Shown here piece by piece: positions 39,545-47,825 of a stretch of DNA of 64,000 nucleotides. Positions within the stretch are counted from its first letter, which is position 1, and every line of letters starts with the position of its first letter. Position numbers and translations under genes: made by a program. The stretch is from Brevundimonas sp. M20 (lineage in GTDB: Bacteria; Pseudomonadota; Alphaproteobacteria; Caulobacterales; Caulobacteraceae). The DNA lies in NCBI RefSeq assembly GCF_006547065.1, contig NZ_CP041243.1:1689001-1753000 (forward strand), read 5' to 3'. The notes beneath the pieces were generated by a model that did not search any database, was not told the origin of the DNA, and saw only the letters and a program-made list of their open reading frames with translations.

Positions 39545-40399
39545 ATGCCAGACGCCCTTCCCCTGCCCGCCGTCCGCACCATCGCCGACCTGCGCGAGAC
39601 CGTAAGCGGCTGGAAGCGTCAGGGGTTCACCGTCGGATTCGTTCCGACCATGGGGGCGTTGCATGACGGCCACCTGTCGCTGGTGCGCGAGGCGAAGCGA
39701 AGGGCGGACAAGGTGGTGACCAGCGTCTTCGTCAACCCCACCCAATTCGCCCCGACCGAGGATCTGGACGCCTATCCGCGACAGGAAGCCCGAGACGCCG
39801 AACTGCTGGCCGGAGAGGGATGCGACCTGCTGTATGCGCCTGCGGTGGCCGAGATGTATCCGGGCGGCGCGACCACCACGATCAGCGTCGGTGCGCCCGC
39901 CGAGGGACTGGAAGGCGCCTTCCGGCCGCAGATGTTCGGCGGCGTCGCGCTGGTGGTGTCCAAGCTGCTGCATCAGGTGCAGCCCGATCTGGCCGTTTTC
40001 GGCGAGAAGGACTGGCAGCAGCTGATGGTGGTGCGCCGGATGGTCCGTGATCTCGACATGCCGGTGGAGATCGTCGGCCTGCCGACCGCCCGCGACGGCC
40101 ACGGCCTGGCCCTGTCCAGCCGCAACGCCTACCTGTCCGAAGCCGAACTGGAGATCGCCCGCAAGCTGAACGGGGTGCTGGCCGAGGCCGGGGTCAGGGC
40201 GCGGGACGGTTCTGTCGCAGAGGCTGAACACTGGGCCGAGGGCGCGCTGACGGCCGCGGGCTTCGACAGCGTCGACTACGTCGCCATCCGCCGGGCTGAC
40301 GACCTGTCGGAGATCGACGGCGTCCTGGACGGTCCCGCCCGCATCCTCGCGGCGGCGAAGATCGGGCGGACGCGTCTGATCGACAATATGGCGGTTTGA
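39545..40399 (+). CDS. panC: Pantothenate synthetase (pantoate--beta-alanine ligase)
   Basis: 284 residues, the last step of vitamin B5 synthesis. The HIGH-like motif is in VPTMGALHDGHLSLV, followed by TSVFVNPTQFAPTEDLDAYPR, the pantoate site FGGVALVVSKLLHQVQPDLAVFGEKDWQQ, and the KMSKS-equivalent LALSSRNAYLSE. All key parts are present. ATG 39545 begins just before the family start. A palindromic element follows the stop at once. Confidence 0.96.
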   Translation: MPDALPLPAVRTIADLRETVSGWKRQGFTVGFVPTMGALHDGHLSLVREAKRRADKVVTSVFVNPTQFAPTEDLDAYPRQEARDAELLAGEGCDLLYAPAVAEMYPGGATTTISVGAPAEGLEGAFRPQMFGGVALVVSKLLHQVQPDLAVFGEKDWQQLMVVRRMVRDLDMPVEIVGLPTARDGHGLALSSRNAYLSEAELEIARKLNGVLAEAGVRARDGSVAEAEHWAEGALTAAGFDSVDYVAIRRADDLSEIDGVLDGPARILAAAKIGRTRLIDNMAV

Positions 40400-40403
40400 A
40401 GAG

Positions 40404-40474
40404 AGGGATTGGGGACCAGGGATTAGGGATCAGGTGGATCGCGGGTCGTCCCGGCCAACCAATCCCCAATCCCT
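40404..40474. repeat. Palindromic intergenic element with ggattrggg-type arms
   Basis: Between the convergent panC and chorismate mutase genes. Arms agggattgggga (40404-40415) and its complement (40463-40474) are perfect over 12 bases; between them the related word agggattaggga repeats. The interior contains caggtggatcgcggg and cggccaacc, which match the core of the element at 43530-43635. Confidence 0.65.
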
Positions 40475-40476
40475 AT

Positions 40477-41211
40477 TCAGCCCAGCGCCCCCACACAGCC
40501 TTCCGCGCCGCCGACGCTGACCTTGGCGTCGGTCAGGGACAGGGTCCAGCCGTGGTGGGTGGCGAGGCCCTGACGGCGGATGCCGCCGCCGTCGCCCGCA
40601 TCACCGCCGACATCGACGATCACGCGACGGCCGTTCGGCAGGGCGGCGGGGTCGATCTTGCCGACAGCCAGGGCGGTCGGGATGGCGCCGCCGCCGAAGC
40701 CGTCGAAGACGCTTAGGCCGGTCCACTCCCGACGCAGGCCGGTCCACCAGGCGTCCTCGGTGTTGATGGCCAGAACGGCGACGCCGTGGCCTTCAGCGGC
40801 CCACTTCAGCGCGGCCTGCGGATCACGGACGGCGCGCATGTCGGCGGCGGCGCCGAAGCGCAGGCGGGCGCCGTCGAAGGCGCGGGTCGGCTCGATCGGC
40901 GACCAGACCTGCACCTGCATCCGACCCTGACGAGCCAGCCCCCAGCCGACGATCTGGCGCCACAGGCTTTCAACGGCCTCGCGGTTGTCGGGATCGGCCT
41001 TGGCGACCAGACGGTCCAGAACCATTTTCTCGCGGTCGGGGCGCAGTTTGACGTGGGGACCGGCGGGCGCGTCCTTCGCCTTGCCGACGCGGGCGGCGAT
41101 GGCGAGGCGGCGCTCGAATAGCGCCAGCAGCTCGTCGTCGAGCAGGTCGATCTCATGGCGCAAGGCGGCCAGAGCCATGTGTTCGGGAGACAGGTCGGCG
41201 GGATCGGTCAT
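40477..41211 (-). CDS. Chorismate mutase (AroQ class) with unassigned C-terminal domain
   Basis: 244 residues. Residues 10-95 form an all-helical AroQ-type chorismate mutase (LRHEIDLLDDELLALFERRLAIAARVGKAK, then RPDREKMVLDRLV and EAVESLWRQIVGWGL), which converts chorismate to prephenate. The last 150 residues are an extra domain (ALKWAAEGHGVAVLAIN, GRRVIVDVGG) that faintly recalls a prephenate-dehydratase or periplasmic-binding fold but lacks its motifs. It follows the DAHP synthase and prephenate dehydratase genes on the same strand, with a 269-base leader-like region just before it. ATG 41211 has a weak ribosome site. Confidence 0.85.
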   Translation of the reverse strand: MTDPADLSPEHMALAALRHEIDLLDDELLALFERRLAIAARVGKAKDAPAGPHVKLRPDREKMVLDRLVAKADPDNREAVESLWRQIVGWGLARQGRMQVQVWSPIEPTRAFDGARLRFGAAADMRAVRDPQAALKWAAEGHGVAVLAINTEDAWWTGLRREWTGLSVFDGFGGGAIPTALAVGKIDPAALPNGRRVIVDVGGDAGDGGGIRRQGLATHHGWTLSLTDAKVSVGGAEGCVGALG

Positions 41212-41301
41212 CGAGGACGGCCAGACCTGTTGCAGGGAAGCGGATTGGGGCACGGGGAGAAGACTTTCGATTTCAGTACGGCATGAAGCTTTTGCGAGCC
41301 G

Positions 41302-41366
41302 CCGTCCCTAGCGGGACGGTCGCCGGCGAGGCCGTCAGGACGCAGCGCCTGACGCCTCAGCCGGCG
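41302..41366 (-). promoter_or_regulatory. Candidate attenuator structure upstream of chorismate mutase
   Basis: Two adjacent hairpins in the RNA. The first (41366 to 41321) has three stacked stems (cgccgg/ccggcg, gaggc/gcctc, gtcagg/cctgac), and its 5' arm contains the leader stop codon. The second (41319 to 41302) is a 7-base stem ccgtccc/gggacgg that could extend by pairing gccg from the first hairpin's 3' arm with cggc, so the two partly compete. No T run follows, so intrinsic termination is not shown. Confidence 0.5.
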
Positions 41367-41449
41367 TATCGAAAGCCGTAGAAATACAGGTCCGCGGCCG
41401 CGTTGAAGCGGGCGAAAGAGGTCGCAGCGATTGCTTGCGAGAGGACCAT
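41357..41449 (-). CDS. Candidate Phe/Tyr-rich leader peptide
   Basis: A 30-codon frame starting ATG 41449 and ending TGA at 41357, between pheA and the chorismate mutase gene. Seven residues are aromatic (Phe12, Phe15, Tyr22, Phe23, Tyr24, Phe26, Tyr28), five of them in the last nine positions, ending LYFYGFRYAG. This clustering just before a large hairpin is the pattern of attenuation leader peptides for aromatic amino-acid genes. No strong ribosome site is visible, and expression is unproven. The frame lies 31 bases after the pheA stop. Confidence 0.55.
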   Translation of the reverse strand: MVLSQAIAATSFARFNAAADLYFYGFRYAG

Positions 41450-41480
41450 GAGGGTCAAAAGCCGCAACAATCGTGCGCGG

Positions 41481-42062
41481 TCAAGCGATTCCGGCGCTGA
41501 GCAGGACGAAACGCGTGCGGTTGTCGCTGGAATCCTGAATGTCGTTGCGCAGAATCGACAGGTCATAGACCTCAGCGGCGCGGGCGGGCGCGACGGCGGC
41601 GCGGGTCGGATCGCCCGCCTCGGCCACGGCGCGGGCGGCCCCGGCCGTGTCGAACGCCTCCACGGGGGTGACGCCCAGCGACGCCAGCGAAGCCGGACAC
41701 TGACGAAGGGCGACCGGATGGCTCTCGGCGGTCTTGACCGTGCGCAGGCTCGCGCCGTGGGGCGCCATCAGGGCCAGACGGATCGGACGCCAGGCCTCGG
41801 ACACCACGGTCAGGTCCGACTGCTCGATCAGTGTAGCGGCGGGTTCGACCCGACCGATGGTCGAGTTCTCGACCGGGATCAGGGCCGCGCCGATCTGACC
41901 GGCCTTCAGCGCGTCCAGCACCTCGGCGAAGGTCTCATAGGCCACAGCCTCATCCCACGGGCGCAGGTCGAGGCAGGCTTCATGGCTGAAGGCGCCGGGC
42001 GCGCCCTGATAGCCGCAGCGACCGGGGACGGTGTCGGCTTCCGGGCGTCCGACGTTCTGCAT
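41481..42062 (-). CDS. pheA: Prephenate dehydratase lacking the ACT regulatory domain
   Basis: 193 residues against a usual 280. The catalytic domain is complete: GYQGAPGAFSHEA, TFAEVLDALKAGQIGAALIPVENSTIGRV, and the C-terminal NDIQDSSDNRTRFVLLS with the conserved Thr-Arg-Phe. It converts prephenate to phenylpyruvate for phenylalanine synthesis. The protein stops directly after the catalytic domain, with no ACT domain, which normally binds Phe for feedback inhibition, and the next 260 bases encode none in any frame. It starts 5 bases after the DAHP synthase stop and is followed by the leader-peptide candidate. Confidence 0.9.
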   Translation of the reverse strand: MQNVGRPEADTVPGRCGYQGAPGAFSHEACLDLRPWDEAVAYETFAEVLDALKAGQIGAALIPVENSTIGRVEPAATLIEQSDLTVVSEAWRPIRLALMAPHGASLRTVKTAESHPVALRQCPASLASLGVTPVEAFDTAGAARAVAEAGDPTRAAVAPARAAEVYDLSILRNDIQDSSDNRTRFVLLSAGIA

Positions 42063-42067
42063 CGAAG

Positions 42068-43441
42068 TCAGGCGGCTTTCGACCGCGACTGCCGCCCGGC
42101 CTTGAGCCTTTCAGCGACGAGGAAGGCCAGCTCCAGCGCCTGATCCGCGTTCAGACGCGGATCGCAGTGGGTGTGGTAGCGGCTGGACAGGTCGTCCTCG
42201 GTCAGGGCCTGCGCCCCGCCCAGACATTCCGTCACGTTCTGGCCGGTCATCTCCAGGTGCACCCCGCCGGGGTGAACGCCCTCGGCCTCGGCCACATCGA
42301 TGAAGGTGCGGACCTCGGTCATGATCCGCTCGAACGGGCGTGTCTTGTAGCCGTTGCCGGCTTTCAGCGTGTTGCCGTGCATCGGGTCGATCGACCAGAT
42401 CACGCGCTTGCCCGCCGCCTTCACCGCGCTCATCAGCGCAGGCAGACGGTCGCCGACCTTGTCCGAGCCGAACCGGCCGATCAGGGTCAGGCGGCCCGGC
42501 GTGTTGTCCGGGTTCAGCGCGTCGATCAGCGGCAGCAGATCGTCCGGCGTCATGGTCGGCCCGCACTTCACCCCGATGGGGTTGCGGATACCGCGCATGA
42601 ACTCGACGTGGGCGCCGTCCAGCTGACGGGTGCGCTCGCCGATCCACAGCATGTGGGCCGAGGTGTCGAACCATTCGCCCGAACCGCCGTCCAGCCGCGT
42701 CAGGGCGCTCTCGACGTTCAGCAGCAGGGCCTCGTGCGAGGTGAAGACCTCGACGCGGCTCAGGTCCGGATGGGTCTCGGGCGTGACGCCAACGGCCTCC
42801 ATGAAGGCCAGGGCTTCGGTGATCTTGTCGGCCAGCTCGCGGTACTGGGCGCCGGCGGCGTTGTCGCCCGCGAAGCCCAGGGTCCAGCGATGGATGTTGT
42901 ACAGGTCGGCATAGCCGCCGCCCGCGAAGGCCCGCAGCAGGTTCAGCGTCGAGGCCGACTGGTTGTAGGCCTTCAGCAGACGCTGGGGATCGGGAACCCG
43001 CTCCTCCGGCGTGAAGCCCATGCCGTTGATGATGTCGCCGCGGTAGCTGGGCAGCTCGACGCCGTCGATCTGCTCCACGCCCGACGAGCGGGGCTTGGCG
43101 AACTGGCCGGCGATGCGGCCGACCTTCACCACGGGCTTGCGGCCCGCGAAGGTCAGGACCACGGCCATCTGAAGGATCAGACGGAAGGTGTCGCGGATGT
43201 TGTCGGTCGAGAACTCCTTGAAGCTTTCGGCGCAATCGCCGCCCTGCAGCAGGAAGGCGTTGCCCGCCTCGACCTCGGCCAGCTTGGACGTCAGACGCCG
43301 CGCCTCACCCGCGAACACGAGCGGGGGCATGGCCCGCAGTTCATCCTCGACACGGCGCAATTCGGCCATGTCGGGATAGTCCGTCGGCATCTGCACGACG
43401 GGCTTTTGTCTCCAGCTCTCGGGTGTCCAGCGCGTACTCAT
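42068..43441 (-). CDS. Class II 3-deoxy-7-phosphoheptulonate (DAHP) synthase
   Basis: 457 residues of the plant/Mycobacterium-like class II family, the first step of the shikimate pathway. It begins with [22 protein letters not shown] and has [52 protein letters not shown], the metal and substrate motifs GVKCGPTM and [10 protein letters not shown], and [18 protein letters not shown]. It leads a minus-strand cluster with pheA and chorismate mutase, so the first and branch-point enzymes for phenylalanine are made together. ATG 43441 is the family start; a longer frame would run into the palindromic element. Confidence 0.96.
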   Translation of the reverse strand: MSTRWTPESWRQKPVVQMPTDYPDMAELRRVEDELRAMPPLVFAGEARRLTSKLAEVEAGNAFLLQGGDCAESFKEFSTDNIRDTFRLILQMAVVLTFAGRKPVVKVGRIAGQFAKPRSSGVEQIDGVELPSYRGDIINGMGFTPEERVPDPQRLLKAYNQSASTLNLLRAFAGGGYADLYNIHRWTLGFAGDNAAGAQYRELADKITEALAFMEAVGVTPETHPDLSRVEVFTSHEALLLNVESALTRLDGGSGEWFDTSAHMLWIGERTRQLDGAHVEFMRGIRNPIGVKCGPTMTPDDLLPLIDALNPDNTPGRLTLIGRFGSDKVGDRLPALMSAVKAAGKRVIWSIDPMHGNTLKAGNGYKTRPFERIMTEVRTFIDVAEAEGVHPGGVHLEMTGQNVTECLGGAQALTEDDLSSRYHTHCDPRLNADQALELAFLVAERLKAGRQSRSKAA

Positions 43442-43529
43442 CCGGACAAGATAGGCCGATGATCCCTCCGGGACAACGCGGCGTGTTGGCTGAAATGATC
43501 CGTGTGACACGGAAAGCGCGGGGGATGTG

Positions 43530-43635
43530 AAGTGATTAGTGGCTAGTGATTGGTGGATCGCGGCGTCACGTGCGGATGTCGTCCTGGAACAGGCCGGTCC
43601 GCGGCCACCCACCAATCACTAGCCACTAATCACTT
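43530..43635. repeat. Long palindromic intergenic element with agtgattagt-type arms
   Basis: Two perfect 27-base inverted arms (43530-43556 and 43609-43635), built from repeated words like agtgattagt and ctagtgattgg, enclose 52 bases that begin with atcgcggcg and end with gcggcca. It sits in the 215 bases between the DAHP synthase start and the gor stop. The sequence tggtggatcgcgg at the inner edge is shared with the element at 40404-40474, although the arms differ. Confidence 0.8.
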
Positions 43636-43656
43636 TCAGGCGCCCACGTCCGGTTC

Positions 43657-45054
43657 TCACCCCGCCGACATGTTCCCCGGCGACTGCTTCTCGCGCAGGG
43701 TGACCAGTTCCTCCGCCATGGTGGGGTGGACGGCGCAGGTGGCGTCCCACTGGGCCTTGGTCAGGCCGCCCTTCACCGCGATGGCGGCCAGTTGGATCAT
43801 CTCGGGCGCCTCGGGGCCGACGATGTGGACGCCGACGACCTTCTGGCTTTCGGCGTCGACCACCAGCTTCATCAGCACCCGTTCGTCCGAGCCGGTGAAG
43901 GCGTATTTCATCGGGCGGAAGCGGGTCAGATAGACATCCACCTCGCCGGGACAGGAGTGACGCGCCTCGTTCTCTGTCAGGCCGACCACGCCCACGGGCG
44001 GCTGGCTGAACACGGCGGTGGCGACGGCCTCGTAATCAAAAGCCTGCGGATGGTCCTTGAACACCGTCTGATGGAAGGCGACCGCCTCGCGGATGGCGAC
44101 CGGGGTCAGGTTCATCCGGTCGGTCACGTCGCCGATGGCCCAGATGTTGTCGACGTTGGTCTTCGACCAGGTGTCGACCTTGATCGCCCCCTGCTCCGTC
44201 AGCTCGACACCCGCCTTCTCAAGCCCGAGGCCCTTCACGTAGGGGACGCGGCCGGTGGCGAACATGACCACGTCGGTCTCGATGGTCATGCCGTTCTCAA
44301 GCCGGTTCACCAGCCCGGTTTCGGTCTTCTCGATGGCCTTGTGCTGGCACCCCAGAATGACCTTGATGCCGCGCTTCTCGATCTCGCCGGCCAGATGGGC
44401 GCGCACGTCGTCATCGAAACCGCGCAGGATGTTGGGACCGCGATAGATCAGGGTCGTCTCGACGCCCAGACCGGCGAAGATGCCCGCGAACTCGACCGCG
44501 ATATAGCCGCCGCCCGCGATGAGGATGCGCTTGGGCAGCTCCGGCAGGTGGAAGGCCTGTTCGGAGGTGATGGCGTGCTCGATACCCGGCAGGTCTTCGG
44601 GCACCCACGGGCGGCCGCCGGTGGCGATCAGGATCTTGTCGGCGGTGATCTCGCGATCGACGCTGCCGTCCTTCTTCAGGATCTGGACCGTGTGCGTGTC
44701 CTTGAACACCGCGCGGCCGTGAACCAGATCGACGCCCGCCTTGCCCAAGTTGGCGGCGTAGATGCCCGACAGGCGGGCGATCTCGACATCCTTGGCCTCA
44801 AGGAAGGTCGGCCAGTCGAATTTCGCATTGTCGAAGGACCAGCCATAGCCCTCGGCGATGTGCAGGCTGTGGCTGACCTCGGAAGCCATGACCATGAACT
44901 TCTTGGGCACACAGCCCTGGATCACGCAGGTGCCGCCGACGCGATACTCCTCCGCAATGGCGACCCGCTTGCCGCCCAGCGAGGTCAGCCGCGCCGCGCG
45001 CACACCGCCCGAGCCGGCGCCGATGACGAAGAGGTCGTAGTCGTAGTCGGCCAT
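43657..45054 (-). CDS. gor: Glutathione-disulfide reductase
   Basis: 465 residues, an FAD- and NADPH-dependent enzyme that regenerates glutathione. The FAD site is VIGAGSGGVRAAR. The redox pair is Cys43 and Cys48 in GGTCVIQGCVPKK, the form typical of alphaproteobacterial glutathione reductases. NADPH binding is at IAGGGYIAVEFAGIFAGLG, and the C-terminal HPTMAEE holds the active-site His-Glu pair. ATG 45054 starts the conserved fold. rpiA lies 34 bases upstream on the same strand and is likely co-transcribed. Confidence 0.95.
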   Translation of the reverse strand: MADYDYDLFVIGAGSGGVRAARLTSLGGKRVAIAEEYRVGGTCVIQGCVPKKFMVMASEVSHSLHIAEGYGWSFDNAKFDWPTFLEAKDVEIARLSGIYAANLGKAGVDLVHGRAVFKDTHTVQILKKDGSVDREITADKILIATGGRPWVPEDLPGIEHAITSEQAFHLPELPKRILIAGGGYIAVEFAGIFAGLGVETTLIYRGPNILRGFDDDVRAHLAGEIEKRGIKVILGCQHKAIEKTETGLVNRLENGMTIETDVVMFATGRVPYVKGLGLEKAGVELTEQGAIKVDTWSKTNVDNIWAIGDVTDRMNLTPVAIREAVAFHQTVFKDHPQAFDYEAVATAVFSQPPVGVVGLTENEARHSCPGEVDVYLTRFRPMKYAFTGSDERVLMKLVVDAESQKVVGVHIVGPEAPEMIQLAAIAVKGGLTKAQWDATCAVHPTMAEELVTLREKQSPGNMSAG

Positions 45055-45088
45055 GTCAGGCTCCGTTATCCGAGCGGAATAAGTGGGA

Positions 45089-45772
45089 TTACGGCAGCAG
45101 CACCTCAACCCCGTCGTCCGTGCCGATGATGGCTTCGTCGGCGAGGTCGAGGAACAGGCCGTGCTCGACCACGCCGGTGATCAGCTTCAGATCGTCGGCG
45201 AGGCGGACGGGATCGTGGATCGCGCCGCATTTGGCGTCATAGATCAGGTTGCCGCCGTCGGTGCGGACCAGACCGCGCTCGGCCATGCGGGCGCGGGCGG
45301 GCAGTTCGATCTCGTGGTCGAGCAGGACGTCGGCGATGCGGTTGCCGGTCGTCTTGTGGCCGAAGGCGACGACCTCGATCGGCAGCGGGAACTGGCCCAG
45401 CACCGGCACCACCTTGGCCTTGTCGGCGATGCAGATGCAGCGGGTCGAGGCTTCCCACACCAGCTTCTCGCGCAGCAGGGCGGCACCGCCGCCCTTGATC
45501 AGGGCCAGACCGGGCCCGACCTCATCGGCGCCGTCAACGGTCAGGTCGATGCGCGGCGTGTCCTCCAGCGTCGACAGCGTCAGGCCCAGTTCACGCGCCA
45601 GCTCGGCGGTGGCTTCCGAGGTCGGGACGCAGCGCAGCCCCTCCAGCTTGCGCGCCGCCAGCGCCTTGACGAACCACGCCGCCGTCGAGCCGGTGCCGAG
45701 GCCGACCACCATCCCGGCCTCGACGCGGAGGGCGGCGGCTTCGCCGGCGTGCTTCTTCTGAAGGTCGGACAT
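45089..45772 (-). CDS. rpiA: Ribose-5-phosphate isomerase A
   Basis: 227 residues. It interconverts ribose 5-phosphate and ribulose 5-phosphate. Signature stretches are VVGLGTGSTAAWFVKAL, the catalytic DLTVDGADEVGPGLALIKGGGAALLREKLV and the ADKAKVVPVLG and TDGGNLIYD motifs. It starts 68 bases from a divergent lipoprotein gene; ATG 45772 begins the family sequence (MSDLQKKHAGEAAAL). Confidence 0.96.
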   Translation of the reverse strand: MSDLQKKHAGEAAALRVEAGMVVGLGTGSTAAWFVKALAARKLEGLRCVPTSEATAELARELGLTLSTLEDTPRIDLTVDGADEVGPGLALIKGGGAALLREKLVWEASTRCICIADKAKVVPVLGQFPLPIEVVAFGHKTTGNRIADVLLDHEIELPARARMAERGLVRTDGGNLIYDAKCGAIHDPVRLADDLKLITGVVEHGLFLDLADEAIIGTDDGVEVLLP

Positions 45773-45783
45773 GGGCGGCTCGC

Positions 45784-45814
45784 TTGACGGTGCGCGCGGA
45801 TTCGCGGCTAGCTG
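45784..45814 (+). promoter_or_regulatory. Candidate housekeeping (sigma-73 type) promoter
   Basis: TTGACGG at 45784-45790 and GCTAGCTG at 45807-45814 closely fit the Caulobacter housekeeping consensus, with a spacing of about 17 bases. It ends 26 bases before ATG 45841 of the lipoprotein gene. The -10 sequence and distance to the start are almost the same as for the promoter at 17070-17099. Confidence 0.65.
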
Positions 45815-45840
45815 GCCGGGCTTTATCGGGGGATGGGCGA

Positions 45841-46380
45841 ATGGGGAAGCAGAACCGCGCAATCCGGTCAGCCATACGGTCAGGAGCCGTGCTTGCGATC
45901 GCGACGCTGGGCCTCGGTCTCTCTGGCTGCGAGACGGTTTTCGTCCAGCCACCAGAGTCCCCGACGACGGTCCGCGTGGACTATCCACGCGACCCCGAAC
46001 TGGGACGGTTCGGCACAGGGCAGATCGTATCCTGGGCCAACGGGCCTGACTGCGCTGAGGTTCTGCGCATCTCTTCCTATGACCCGATGACGCTCGGCGC
46101 GAAGGCCTTCCGCCTGACGGCCGGTCAGCGTGTTCACCTTCTGGCCGAGATCTTCCCCGTCGGCCCCGGCGGTCTCTACACCAACACCCAGTGCGTGAAC
46201 CTGATCAGCTTCACGCCCGAGGCGGGCCACAACTACACCCTGCTGCAGACCTTCCGCGACGGGCGTTGCCAGACCGCGGTCACTGATCAGACGTCCGGCG
46301 GCCCGCCTCTGACCGTCATCGAACATCCGGCCATCCCCGCCTGTATTCTCACCCCGGCAGGCTATACGCGGGTCGGATAG
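45841..46380 (+). CDS. Predicted lipoprotein, function unknown
   Basis: 179 residues. A basic start (GKQNRAIRSAIRS) and hydrophobic stretch end in a lipobox LSGC (Cys30). The mature part contains scattered cysteines (PDCAEVL, TQCVNL, GRCQTAV, ACILTP) that may form two disulphides, and a beta-rich pattern such as GHNYTLLQTFRDGRC. No family was recognised. It has its own good promoter and is likely a single-gene unit between rpiA and glmU. Confidence 0.78.
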   Translation: MGKQNRAIRSAIRSGAVLAIATLGLGLSGCETVFVQPPESPTTVRVDYPRDPELGRFGTGQIVSWANGPDCAEVLRISSYDPMTLGAKAFRLTAGQRVHLLAEIFPVGPGGLYTNTQCVNLISFTPEAGHNYTLLQTFRDGRCQTAVTDQTSGGPPLTVIEHPAIPACILTPAGYTRVG

Positions 46381-46408
46381 GCGACAGCGAGCACCGCAAT
46401 CAGGGCGA

Positions 46409-47758
46409 CTAACCCCGCGCCTTCTTCGCCCGCATCATCTCCATGAACTTCGTCGCCCAGCCGGTTCGCGCGGTCTGGGGGGCGCGGCTCAGGGCCAGGT
46501 CGCCCGGAGCTACGTCGGCCGTGATCACCGAGCCGGAGCCGACCATGGCGCCCGCGCCGATGGTGACCGGGGCGACCAGAGAGCTGTTCGAGCCGACGAA
46601 GGCCCCCTCGCCCACCACGGTGCGGTGTTTGAAGAAGCCGTCGTAGTTGCAGAAGATGGTCCCGGCGCCGATGTTGGCTTTCACCCCGACCTCACCGTCG
46701 CCGAGATACGCCAGATGGTTGGCCTTGGCGCCGGCGGCCATCGAGACGTTCTTCACCTCGACGAAATTGCCGACCTTCACGCCCTCAGCCAGTTTCGCGC
46801 CCGGACGCAGGCGGGCGTAGGGGCCGACCTCGGCGCCGCCGGCGACCGTCGCGCCCTCGATGTGGCTAAAGCTGCGGATGCGGGCGCCGCCCGCGATCTT
46901 CGCCCCGGGGCCGAAGACGACATAGGGCTCGATGGTGGCGCCGCCGCCGACCTCGGTGTCCCACGAGAAATGGACGGTCTCGGGCGCGGGCATGGTGACG
47001 CCCGCCGCCATGAAGGTCTCGCGCTGGACCTTCTGGAACAGGGCCTCGGCGACGGCCAGTTCGGCCTGCGCGTTGACGCCCATGACCGAGTCCTCCGCCG
47101 CCATGACGGCGCGGGTCGGGGCGCCGCGCTTGCGGGCCAGCTCGACCACGTCGGTCAGATAGTATTCGCCCTTGGCGTTGTCGTTCTTCACCTCGGCCAA
47201 CAGTTCGAACAGCAGGCCGACCGGCGCGGCCATGACGCCCGAGTTGCAGGTCGTGATGGCCAGAACCTCGGCCGAGGCCTCCTTGGCCTCGGTGATGGCG
47301 GTCAGGGTCTCGCCGTCCATGACCAGACGGCCGTAGGCGCCCGGATCGCGGGCCTCGAAACCGATGATGCGAATCCCCTCGCTCTCGCCGAAGACCGGCT
47401 CGATGTCCGAGGCGCGCAGCAGGGGCACGTCGCCATAGGTGATGACCACCTGTCCCTTGAAGTCGCCCAGCACGGCCTCGGCGGCGCGCACGGCGTGGCC
47501 GGTGCCGGACGGCGGGTCCTGAACAGCGATGGCGTCCTCGCCCAGACGCTTGACCACATGGGCGCGCACTTCCGGCGAATGCGAGCCGACCACCACCACG
47601 ATCCGCTCGCAGCCCAGCGCCTCGGCGGCGTCGATGGCGTGATCCAGCATGGCGCGACCGCCGACCGGGTGCAGCACCTTGGGCAGCGGCGACTTCATGC
47701 GCGTCCCCTGCCCGGCGGCGAGGATGATGGCGGCGCGGCTTTCGGTCTGGGTGGTCAT
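46409..47758 (-). CDS. glmU: Bifunctional UDP-GlcNAc pyrophosphorylase / glucosamine-1-phosphate acetyltransferase
   Basis: 449 residues, making UDP-N-acetylglucosamine for peptidoglycan and LPS. The N-terminal uridyltransferase domain has [24 protein letters not shown]. Hexapeptide repeats of a left-handed beta-helix (residues about 250-430, ending near [15 protein letters not shown] and [23 protein letters not shown]) form the acetyltransferase. ATG 47758 matches the family; the longer frame is not conserved. It is divergent from gph, with 67 bases between the starts. Confidence 0.97.
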   Translation of the reverse strand: MTTQTESRAAIILAAGQGTRMKSPLPKVLHPVGGRAMLDHAIDAAEALGCERIVVVVGSHSPEVRAHVVKRLGEDAIAVQDPPSGTGHAVRAAEAVLGDFKGQVVITYGDVPLLRASDIEPVFGESEGIRIIGFEARDPGAYGRLVMDGETLTAITEAKEASAEVLAITTCNSGVMAAPVGLLFELLAEVKNDNAKGEYYLTDVVELARKRGAPTRAVMAAEDSVMGVNAQAELAVAEALFQKVQRETFMAAGVTMPAPETVHFSWDTEVGGGATIEPYVVFGPGAKIAGGARIRSFSHIEGATVAGGAEVGPYARLRPGAKLAEGVKVGNFVEVKNVSMAAGAKANHLAYLGDGEVGVKANIGAGTIFCNYDGFFKHRTVVGEGAFVGSNSSLVAPVTIGAGAMVGSGSVITADVAPGDLALSRAPQTARTGWATKFMEMMRAKKARG

Positions 47759-47825
47759 GAATCGGTCCGGTCGATAGTCAGGCCCAAGGTTTAGACCATC
47801 CGAACCGGCGACGGGAGACAGGGCC

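Noticed and set aside
41212..41480. A frameshifted ACT domain after pheA
   Set aside because: All three minus-strand frames were considered; none shows the ACT pattern (GALxxxLxxF...NLTxIESRP), so PheA is truly short as read here.
43442..43615. Longer DAHP synthase start reaching into the palindromic element
   Set aside because: The added residues come from the repeat arm and are not protein-like; ATG 43441 gives the standard class II start.
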